In this document: piece by piece, positions 56,823-64,000 of the stretch
How positions within the stretch are numbered: position 1 is the first letter of the stretch
Layout: the number at the start of each line of letters is the position of its first letter
From: Portunus trituberculatus
Taxonomy: Eukaryota > Arthropoda > Malacostraca > Decapoda > Portunidae
Length of the DNA stretch: 64,000 bases
Direction: 5' to 3'
Assembly (NCBI RefSeq): GCF_017591435.1
Contig: NC_059272.1
Coordinates: 6,335,035 to 6,399,034 of the forward strand
Program-made: the position numbers and the translations under genes
The notes under the pieces: model-generated
The model's input: the letters and a program-made list of their open reading frames with translations, nothing else
Database searches by the model: none
Told to the model about the DNA's origin: nothing

Positions 56823-57156
56823 GCATTTATGTTCACAAAACAACATCTTTATTAGCTTTTTTACAAAACTTGCCCCCAAGAAAGGATTGTTTTGTAATGC
56901 ATAAAGTGAAATCTTAATAGAATACCAAAAAAATAAAGAAGAGATGAGATGAGCAGGAGACTCGTGGCGACTCTGCCGCTTCTTGTTCTTGTGACTCTTT
57001 TAGCCTGCATGTTGTCTTTCCCCATGATATTTGTTTCCACTCCTCTATTGCCTACTATAATGGATATCATATCTTAGTATTATTCATATACCCTCATGCT
57101 ATGAGGATAACCTCAACTCCGTGGCACTGAGTGATAGTGAATTATTAATGAAATAC
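56823..57156. repeat. Left arm of giant palindrome
   Basis: The reverse complement of this arm aligns with 57167-57511 over its full length, e.g. TTCACTTTATGCATTACAAA, AAGATATGATATCCATTATA, and ATTCACTATCACTCAGTGCC. Confidence 0.9.
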
Positions 57157-57166
57157 GAGTACAGCG
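57157..57166. other. 10-base spacer at the palindrome centre
   Basis: GAGTACAGCG separates the two arms GTATTTCATTA... and ...TAATGAAATAC. Confidence 0.85.
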
Positions 57167-57511
57167 GTATTTCATTAGTAATTCACTATCACTCAGTGCC
57201 ACAGAGTCAAGGTTTTCCTCGTGGCATGAGCGTATATGAATACTAAGATATGATATCCATTATAGCAGGCAATAGAGGAGTGAAATCATAAACATCATGA
57301 TGAAAGTAACACGCAAGCAAAAGAGTCACAAGAAGAAGAAGAAGTGGCCGAATGACCGCGAGTCTCCCACTTCATCGGTAGCTCATCTCATCTCTGCTTT
57401 ATTTTTTGGTATTCCATATAAGATTTCACTTTATGCATTACAAAACAATCCTTTCTTAGGGGCAAGGTTTGTAAAAAGCTAATAGAAATGTTGTTTTGTG
57501 AACATAAATGC
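57167..57511. repeat. Right arm of giant palindrome
   Basis: 345 bases, inverted partner of 56823-57156, with roughly 85-90 percent match by eye and small indels. Confidence 0.9.
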
Positions 57512-57868
57512 ATATATAAGACAGTAACACCACCTGGAGAGGTGGTGTTCCCAGCAACCTCAGAGCAACCTGATAGCAACCTTGTCACCGTCCCTCCAAG
57601 CGTTCATGGATGCCATTTTGCTGCAAGAGGCTGCTCTGATGTTAAAGAATCTTGGATCCAGCTCCAGGAGCGCTAGAGACAGAGGCGGGGAGCCAGCCAA
57701 TCACAGTGAAGCTACCACGTTTGGTCCCTCACCTGGCAAATTCAAACCCAGAAAATTCGCTAAAACAGATTTGGTTGTACGTTATGCGGACTTTTTGGTC
57801 AAACTTTATATAGTATGTTAAACTGGAAATTCATTAAACGAACGTTTGTTAAGCGGAGTATTACTGTA

Positions 57869-58107
57869 CAGCTAAGTCTTGATTTATGCTTGTTTAATTT
57901 ATGCGTTTTTGTTAATATGTGACCGAAAAAATATTATAATTGATTTAATTTGCGCGATTGGTTTGGTTATACACGATTTGGACCACATCTCACATCCCCC
58001 CCTATTATCTGTTGTTTCTTATGAGAATTACAAGTTTGTTTTACGCGAATTTTGAAATACACGATGCCTCTTGGAACGCAACAATCGTGTAAATTGAGAG
58101 TTACCTG
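57869..58107. mobile_element. Small Tigger-like MITE sharing a TA with its neighbour
   Basis: The left end CAGCTAAGTCTTGATTTATG and right end CGTGTAAATTGAGAGTTACCTG (ends 58107) are imperfect inverted repeats. The left TA (57867-57868) is the same TA that flanks the element on the left; the right TA is 58108-58109. 239 bases. Confidence 0.65.
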
Positions 58108-58191
58108 TACATCTCATATCTCACCAAGAAATTGATACAAAAATATAAAAACAGGAGACTGACATCCTCATGCTTGGCGCTCTCACACCTA

Positions 58192-59590
58192 CACTGCTGG
58201 TCAGAGCGGAAGGCGCAAAAGGGACAACAACTTCCATGCTGACCAAATTTCATTCATCCCTTTTTAAGTCCTAAACATACGGCGGGATTCGCTGTATGTC
58301 GCTATCTGACAACTCTGCAGCTCTAGTTGTCAAAGTAGATGATATGTTTCCTTAGTCAACATTCGTCTATGGTTCGTGGATTGCATTTGAATTTTCTTTC
58401 ACCCTCCCTCATGGGCCCTTTTTGTGGATGCATGAGCTTAACATTGTGCCCTGTTACTACCTATTATGGGACCTAGGAAACTAATTAGTAAGGCCCAAAT
58501 CTCATTCATTTGTGCCTCAGTTAGGGAGAATAAGTCAAATCAAGAAACTGCCGCAAACACTGGCAAAGGTCTCAGAATTGTTCAATGTTGTACCAAAATC
58601 TATCGTGAGGGAGGAAGAGACGCTTCGCCACCACCTTACAAGCCTGAAGGGCGTGAGCGCAGTGTAAGCCAGAGAACTCTGAACATTATTCAAAGACAGC
58701 TTTAGGCCAACCCTCCCATACACAGCAAGGAACTTTAGGCTAGGAACCCTCTGTGCTGGGTGGGGTGAGTGAAAGGAGTGTGCAGAGATATGTGAAAGGC
58801 GATATGGGATAACGGAGTTGCCGCACAGTTTCAAAACCTTGCTTCAGTCATGATTACCTTAACAGTAGGGAAGCAGTTTGTGTCTCAGCACAAAGATTGG
58901 GACTTAAGTAAGTGTCATAGGGTACATTAGTCAGATGAGGCAAGTTTTCAGATTACAGACAACCAGAGAAACTGTGTGTACCGCAGACCTAGTAGTAACC
59001 GTCACGATCCACACTACACAACACACACATTAAAATCCAAATTCTTTGATGGTGTTGGGTTGTTTTTCTTACTATGGTCTTGAAAAATTAGTGTTTTTGC
59101 CTAAGAATGTTTGTATGAACCAAAATAACTACTTTGAGCTCATTTTCGATGAGTTAGATGAGTGTATGGAAAAGTGCAATGCTGATACCTTCTTGCAAGA
59201 TGGTGCACCGTACCATATGGCAAAGTTAATTGTTGACTGGTTTGATTTCTGCAATGTCAGTCTTTTAAAACCTTGGCCCGAAAGTTCCCCAGACATTAAC
59301 CCTATAAAAAATCCCCAGGCGTACATAAAACTGAAGCTAAAGGAGAGAGATATCTCCTCCCTTCAACGCCTCCAAGCCGCTATTCAGGACATATGGGACA
59401 ATATTGATGCTCAGTATCTTCACCACCTGGGTGATTCACTTCTCAGGAGACTTAAAAGGTCAAGAAGGCACGAGGGCACCCCATCAATCACTAGTTTAGG
59501 TGAATACCCTCATTAAAACATATTTTCTGTGTCGTTAATCTCCTTCATAAGATGTCACAGGTACCGCGCCTTCCACTCTGACCACCAGTG
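58192..59590 (+). mobile_element. Tc1-like (Tc1/mariner) element, inactive
   Basis: The left end CACTGCTGGTCAGAGCGGAA (58192) and right end TCCACTCTGACCACCAGTG (59590) are inverted repeats with TA flanks (58190-58191, 59591-59592). It contains one degenerate Tc1-type transposase gene. 1,399 bases, near the usual length for Tc1. Confidence 0.85.
58466..59516 (+). pseudogene. Tc1-like transposase, frameshifted, third catalytic residue lost
   Basis: The N-terminus MGPRKLISKAQISFICASVR (58466) has an HTH-like region (ENKSNQETAANTGKGLRIVQ) and breaks after about 80 residues. The middle is scrambled (YRRPSSNRHDPHYTTHTLKS). The DDE C-terminus is open from 59046: VLGCFSYYGLEKLVFLPKNV, NADTFLQDGAPYHMAKLIVD (second catalytic Asp) and SPDINPIKNPQAYIKLKLKE, where NPIEN of the family is NPIKN, replacing the catalytic Glu. 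Inactive. Confidence 0.85.
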
Positions 59591-59592
59591 TA

Positions 59593-59984
59593 TACAGACC
59601 TACCCTTGTAAAAGCTGATATATGATTGGCTAAAGGCGACATCACTCTAGCACTTTTTTCCGTTATCTTCAACTATTTCTGTTGTCTTGAGTTAGACGAA
59701 ACACACCGTTTTCCTCTAGCATCAATTTTCAGTCAAATTAAGATCTATGATTTCTAATGAACACTTTTATATTTATTTATTTATTTATTTTATTTACAGT
59801 ATATTTTTTTCTTTATCTTTCTTTCTTTTTTTTTATATTTTTATTTATTTTTTTTTTCTTTCTTATAAAAACTTAGTTTCCAAGGACAAATTGTGTAAAA
59901 ATGAAAGGATGATAACTGAACTATGAGAAAAAAAAAGGGTTCACAGTACCACAACAGCAAATTGTATAGCAGGTAGAGCATAAG
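59593..59984. other. No gene; T-rich
   Basis: TTTA/T-rich tract 59770-59870. Nothing else recognised. Confidence 0.6.
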
Positions 59985-59989
59985 CATTC

Positions 59990-60405
59990 AGCCTGTTCCT
60001 AAAAAGGGTGACCGTTCTAACCCCTCAAACTACCGTCCTATAGCTTTAATCTCTTGCTTGTCTAAAATTTTTGAATCTATCCTGAATAGGAAGATTCTCA
60101 AACATCTGTCACTTCACAATCTTCTGTCTGATCGCCAGTATGGCTTCCGTCAAGGTCGCTCTACTGGTGATCTTCTGACTTTCCTTACTGAGTTTTGGTC
60201 ATCCTCTTTTAGAGATTTCAGTGAAACTTTTGCTGTTGTGTTAGACATATCAAAAGCTTTTGATAGAGTCTGGCATAAAGCTTTGATTTCAAAACTGCCC
60301 TCCTACGGCTTCTATCCTTCTCTGCAACTATATCTCATGTTTCCTTTCCGACCGCTCTATTGCTGCTGTGGTAGACGGCTACTGTTCTTCTCCTAAACCT
60401 ACTAA
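59990..60405 (+). pseudogene. Jockey-like RT N-terminal blocks
   Basis: SNPSNYRPIALISCLSKIFESI-type sequence, then RKILKHLSLHNLLSDRQYGF, RQGRSTGDLLTFLTEFWSSS and FAVVLDISKAFDRVWHKALI then SKLPSYGFYPSL, after which the frame shifts. Cut by the TTAA element just before SGVPQGSV. Confidence 0.8.
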
Positions 60406-60680
60406 CCCCTTCGCACCGGATGTTAAAAAAGCCCGCCTGTATGATATACGGGTGGTAGTGCCCCAGCTTGGAAACTCGTGCCAGCTTGTCATACTTGTCG
60501 TCTTTGTGTATTATGCTGCTATTTTTTTTAGTTACTATATCGCCTTCGAAGAGGAAAGTGGACGCTTCTCTCTTCGGAGAAAAGAGAGAGAGAGTGACAT
60601 TTGCTAATATTTCAGACACAAGCGGGACGCATGTAGCTTATCTTTCGAGAGGAAGAGGGGGGAGAGGGAAACGAAGGGAG

Positions 60681-60687
<7 letters not shown>

Positions 60688-60712
<25 letters not shown>
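60688..60712. repeat. (GA)n microsatellite
   Basis: A short GA run inside the TTAA element. Confidence 0.9.
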
Positions 60713-60733
60713 TTAGAAAATTTGTTGTTTTTG

Positions 60734-60740
<7 letters not shown>

Positions 60741-60790
<50 letters not shown>
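60741..60790. repeat. (GT)25 microsatellite
   Basis: A 50-base GT run inside the TTAA element. Confidence 0.97.
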
Positions 60791-60795
<5 letters not shown>

Positions 60796-61062
60796 CGAAT
60801 GTTACAAGGCGGGACGCATGTAACTTATCTTTCGAGAGGGAGAGGGGGAGGGAGGGAATGGAGAGAGAGAGATGGGAACAGTCTATGCCATTGGGTAATT
60901 TTAGACACAAGGCAGGACGCATGTAGCTTATCTTTAGTGATTGGTGGAGACAAGGATGGTGGGAGGAGCACTAGGATTTTAAGGACAGCATACGGCGTGT
61001 GTAGTTGGTATCCAACACATTATACGGGACAACTGAACTGAAGAAAGCTCAGAAAAGAAATA

Positions 61063-61125
61063 TGACGCCTACGTAGGCGTCACCGTATATGCTACTGGGG
61101 CTTCATGACGCCTACATAGGCGTCA
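61063..61125. repeat. Two palindromes near the right end of the TTAA element
   Basis: TGACGCCTACGTAGGCGTCA (61063-61082) is a perfect 20-base palindrome. TGACGCCTACATAGGCGTCA (61106-61125) is the same with one centre mismatch. Each is followed by CCGTAT. Confidence 0.9.
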
Positions 61126-61143
61126 CCGTATTGAAGTGGTTAA

Positions 61144-61720
61144 TAGTGGTGTTCCTCAGGGTTCTGTCCTGTCACCCACTCTCTATTATTCATTAATGAC
61201 CTTCTTAACCAAACTTCTTGCCCTATCCACTCCTACGCTGATGATACCACCCTACATCTTTCCACGTTCTTTCAGAGACGTCCAACCCTTCAGGAAATTA
61301 ACAGATTACGCGGGGACGCCACGGAACGCCTGCCTTTCAATCTTTCTAAAATTTCCGATTGGGGCAGAGAAAATCTAGTAGTTTTCAATGCCTCAAAAAC
61401 TCAATTCCTCCAGTCTCTTTCTCACCGCCGAAATGTTGCATCCCTTTCTATATTTTATCGCTATTTTCATGGTAACTGTTCTACTGATCTTGCTAACTGC
61501 ATGCCTCCCCTCCTCCTGCGGCCATGTTGCACAAGGCTTTCTTCTTCCTCTCATCCCTATTCTGTCCAACTCTCTAATGCAAAAGTTAACCAGTACGCTC
61601 AATCATTCATCCCTTTCACTGGTAAACTCTGGAACTCCCTCCCTGCGTCTGTATTTCCAAATTCCTACAACTTGTCTTCTGTTAAGAGGGAGGTATCGAG
61701 GCATTTGCTCCCCTAATTCT
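61144..61720 (+). pseudogene. Jockey-like RT end and C-terminal domain
   Basis: NSGVPQGSVLSPTLYYSLMT directly after the TTAA site; frame-shifted YADD region (PIHSYADDTTLHLS equivalent, about 61225-61260); SLSHRRNVASLSIFYRYFHG and FTGKLWNSLPASVFPNSYNL after the internal deletion. Confidence 0.8.
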
Positions 61721-61835
61721 GGCTGACGGTTTTGGCACTTTTTTTTACTCTTTGGAGAGCCAGCGCGCTCAAGTGGGCTTTTTTCTAACTTTCTTTTTTT
61801 TTGCCCATGGCTGGCCCTCTTCCCTACGTAAAAAA

Positions 61836-62260
61836 AAAAATAAAATAAAATAAAATGCTATTGTAAAAGTGAAACATCATATAATGGTGAATAATATATC
61901 AAGAAATGCCTGTTTTTTTTATATTTTAAATGGTATTTTACCCAAAACAAAAAGAAAAGTTATTTTTATATGTATTTTTTATTTTATTCATTCATTCATT
62001 TATTTATTTATTTATTTGTTTTTATTCTTTTTATTTATTTATTTATTTATTTTTTTTTTTTTTAGGCTGAAAGAATTAATGGCACTTCAATGAAAGAAAT
62101 CTATTTGAGTTACAAGTAGAGATATAACTGACACCAGAATTTTTACCAATACTGATATTGGTACAGTGCTTACTCCAATTTCATGAGTTCAAATTTTGTG
62201 ATATGCCAATTTTGTGACCAAGGACCAAAAATTGCCATTTTAAAAGTTTCTCCATCTTGC
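61836..62260. other. No gene recognised
   Basis: AT- and T-rich (61975-62065); no coding sequence. Confidence 0.5.
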
Positions 62261-62264
62261 TCCT

Positions 62265-62590
62265 TTCTCCCGGTATTGCGAGTGGTGGCGGGAGAGAGAG
62301 CGTTCCCGCAAATTATATATTAGCGGGAAACTCGTGCAGGATTATCATACTTGTTGTCTGTGTATTATGCTATTTTTTAGTCACTATATCGCCTTCGAAG
62401 AGGAAAGTGGACGCTTCTCTCTTCGGAGAAAAAGAGAGAGAGTGAGTGTGTGACATTTGCTAATATTTTAGACACAAGCGGGACGCACGTAACTTATCTT
62501 TCGAGAGGAAGAGGGGGAGGGAGGGAAGGAGAGGAAGCGAAGGAGAGAGAGAGAGAGAGAGATTAGAAAATTTTTTGTTTTTGTATTTGT
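62265..62590. repeat. Second copy of the internal sequence of the TTAA element at 60406
   Basis: CGGGAAACTCGTGCAGGATTA through CGCCTTCGAAGAGGAAAGTG, TTCTCTCTTCGGAGAAA and GATTAGAAAATTTTTTGTTT matches 60465-60740 almost throughout. Termini are not visible, so this is either a truncated relative or a segmental copy. Confidence 0.75.
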
Positions 62591-62613
62591 GTACATCTAT
62601 TTACCACGTTATT

Positions 62614-62832
62614 CTTTTTTTTTTTTTTTTTTATACTATGTGGGCTTTTCACGGAAATTTATGAGCTAAAGGGGATACTTTTTAGGGTACCTCCTATCTC
62701 AAAGCCCACTCGCTAGGAAACCGTTGTCCTGAGTGAGGAAGCCCGACCTGCACTCAGACCGTGGACAGGATTCGAACCCGTGCGCTTGGAGACCCCTTGG
62801 ATCCCAAAGCACGCATGGTTCCACTGTACCAC

Positions 62833-62835
<3 letters not shown>
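62614..62835 (-). mobile_element. SINE with type-II tRNA-like head, full-length, minus strand
   Basis: The minus-strand head starts at about 62835 with CCGTGGTACAGTGGAACCAT and includes GGGTTCGAATCCTGTCCACGG (B box GGTTCGAATCC) after a long variable-arm-like segment, as in Leu/Ser tRNAs. The body continues GACAACGGTTTCCTAGCGAG and ends in an A tail (T run at 62614-62632). A 3' fragment of the same family is at 34326-34432. Confidence 0.8.

Positions 62836-62905
<70 letters not shown>
62834..62905. repeat. (GT)36 microsatellite
   Basis: A 72-base GT run between the SINE head and a LINE tail. Confidence 0.97.
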
Positions 62906-62907
<2 letters not shown>

Positions 62908-62990
62908 TTACCTAGTTGTAGTTTTACAGGGCCTGGGCTTTATGCTCGTGTGGTCCCGTCTCCATATCTACACTTATCCAATTTTTCTTT

Positions 62991-62996
<6 letters not shown>
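62906..62996 (-). mobile_element. LINE family A 3'-tail fragment, minus strand
   Basis: ATTTACCTAGTTGTAGTTTT to CCAATTTTTCTTTAAAACTG, the same 3' end as 23555-23647 and repeated at 63081-63184. Confidence 0.85.

Positions 62997-63080
<84 letters not shown>
62997..63080. repeat. (GT)42 microsatellite
   Basis: An 84-base GT run. Confidence 0.97.
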
Positions 63081-63082
<2 letters not shown>

Positions 63083-63957
63083 TTACCTAGTTGTATTTAC
63101 CTAGTTGTAGTTTTACAGGGCCTGGGCTTTATGCTCGTGTGGTCCCGTCTCCATATCTACACTTATCCAATTTTTCTTTAAAACTATGTACACTCTTTGC
63201 TGATACCACTTCCTCACTCAAACTGTTCCAAGTCTCAACACATCTTTGGAAACTAAATTTTTAACATCTCTCAGACATCGTCCCTTCCTTAGTTTCTTAC
63301 TATGCGATCTTGTTCTTCTAAAGTCATATTCTTCTCTCAGGATCAGTTTCTCATTATCCACTTCATCCATTCCGTTAATCAATTTATAAACTTGTATCAG
63401 ATCCCTCTCTCTTCTCTGCTCCAAGGTTGGTAGATCCATTGCCTTTAGTCTCTCCTCATATGCCATCCCTTTAAATTCTGGAACCATTCTTGTAGCCATT
63501 TTTGCAGTCTCTAATTTTCTTATGTGTTTCTTTTTATGGGAGTCCACACAACTCCTGCATATTCCAATCTAGGTCTTATTTTAGTACTTATCAATTTCTT
63601 CATCATTTCCTTGTCCATATAGTGAAATGCTACTCCAATATTCCTTAGCAAATTATCGTCTCTCTGAAAATTCTATCAATATGGCTAACCGGTTGATTAT
63701 TTTCTTCCATTGTCACTCCCAAGTCCTTTTCCTTTTTTACTTTTTCTAGTTCTACTCCATCTCCCATCTTATAGATTCCCACTGGTCGTCTTTCACTTTT
63801 TCCCATTTCCATGACATGGCTTTTGTCCACATTGAATTCCATCTCCCATTTTTTGCTCCATTTGCAGATCTTGTTTAAGTCTTCCTGTAGTATTTCACAA
63901 TCCTCTTTTTGTTTAATGACTCTGCACAGTTTCGCATCGTCCGCAAACAGATTTATG
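63081..63957 (-). mobile_element. LINE family A copy 4, 3' part, minus strand
   Basis: The tail (two ATTTACCTAGTTGT units, then CCTGGGCTTTATGCTCGTGT) is followed by the C-terminal RT region. Truncated at 63957 where SINE sequence begins. It reads nearly identical to copy 1 over 2180-3018, including the same frame breaks near KIRDYKNG/KMATRMVPEF. Confidence 0.85.
63218..63842 (-). pseudogene. RT C-terminal region of LINE copy 4
   Basis: Minus strand: MEFNVDKSHVMEMGKSERRP, VGIYKMGDGVELEKVKKEKD, then after shifts KMATRMVPEFKGMAYEERLK, MDLPTLEQRRERDLIQVYKL and KLRKGRCLRDVKNLVSKDVL. The start lies at the truncated edge (catalytic FADDAK antisense near 63925-63950). Confidence 0.8.
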
Positions 63958-64000
63958 TAGTGTGTGTGTGTGTGTGTAATTCACTGTTTGATCTGCTGCA
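63958..64000 (-). mobile_element. AC-tailed SINE 3' end, runs off the window
   Basis: (TG)10 then TAATTCACTGTTTGATCTGC, the reverse complement of the 3' end of the SINE at 23226-23528. Confidence 0.75.

Larger units (their letters stand above)
56548..57866. mobile_element. Tigger-like element built around a giant palindrome
   Basis: The left end CAGTAATACTCCGCTTAATG (56548) and right end GTTAAGCGGAGTATTACTG (57866) are flanked by TA (56546-56547, 57867-57868). Both palindrome arms resemble each other more than random DNA. Lys/Arg-rich open stretches are present in both arms (VTRKQKSHKKKKKWPNDRES, plus strand at 57302; MGKDNMQAKRVTRTRSGRVA, minus strand at about 57020). No full transposase. 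Confidence 0.85.
60406..61139. mobile_element. TTAA-target (piggyBac-like) non-autonomous element
   Basis: Begins CCCCTTCGCACCGGATG and ends CCGTATTGAAGTGG; right flank TTAA (61140-61143), left flank CTAA (60402-60405), one base off. The uninterrupted LINE at 39440-39455 reads, antisense, CCTATTAATAGTGGTG across this site. Contains GA and GT microsatellites, and near its right end two 20-base palindromes. Confidence 0.8.
59985..61835 (+). mobile_element. Jockey-like LINE, 5'-truncated, plus strand, with a TTAA insertion
   Basis: Starts within RT at CAGCCTGTTCCTAAAAAGGG and ends with GGGCTTTTTTCTAACTTTC, GGCTGGCCCTCTTCCCTACG and an A-rich tail AAAAAAAAAATAAAATAAAA. Interrupted at 60406-61139, and about 280 bases between the YADD region and the C-terminus are deleted at about 61410. 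Confidence 0.85.

Overview
This is eukaryotic, intron-rich, repeat-saturated DNA, most likely from a decapod crustacean. That assignment is an inference from the kinds of LINE and tRNA-derived SINE present, very long dinucleotide microsatellites, abundant pogo/Tigger-like, hAT, piggyBac and Tc1 elements, and a single recognisable host gene with 10-kb introns. There are no prokaryotic features. Almost every long open frame belongs to a transposon or is a microsatellite read as peptide.

Host gene. Four exons on the plus strand (11078-11200, 20995-21246, 30859-31027, 31654-31848) join in frame to encode the end of the SPRY-adjacent segment, the P-loop (GLPAAGKTTW) kinase-like domain and the start of the RGG tail of an hnRNP U / hnRNP U-like protein. 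The SAP/SPRY exons must lie upstream, and the last exon(s) downstream. I found neither in the window.

Layout. 1-6245: two head-to-tail copies of one CR1/L2-type LINE (family A). 6278-10440: TA-target Tigger-like elements, one splitting a LINE ORF1. 11276-14678: a three-level nest (IS630-like element, hAT, internal foldback). 15716-18715: a complete piggyBac element with an intact transposase. 18745-20564: an antisense Tigger relic carrying a second piggyBac fragment. 21-32 kb: introns with microsatellites, a SINE, a LINE tail and a hAT bounded by (TA)n. 32.4-36.5 kb: a minisatellite derived from LINE sequence, a Tigger relic, and a Gypsy relic broken by an IS630-like element. 37.7-48.9 kb: a SINE and a long family-A LINE dissected by a Jockey-like LINE, a TIR element, a THAP-domain insertion containing a hAT MITE, and a complete-length family-B LINE. 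51.7-56.4 kb: a Tigger-like element that carries a Jockey-like LINE with two TTAA elements inside it. 56.5-59.6 kb: a Tigger-like element built around a giant palindrome, a small MITE and a Tc1 element. 60-61.8 kb: a Jockey-like LINE interrupted by a TTAA element. 62.6-64 kb: SINEs and a minus-strand family-A LINE end.

Most notable: the apparently intact piggyBac element with repeated subterminal palindromes; four TTAA-target insertions, three of them inside copies of the same LINE; two multi-hundred-base foldbacks; repeated joining of LINE/SINE 3' ends to long microsatellites; and a minisatellite amplified from a 39-bp piece of LINE ORF2. All family and boundary calls come from reading the sequence, with no database search.
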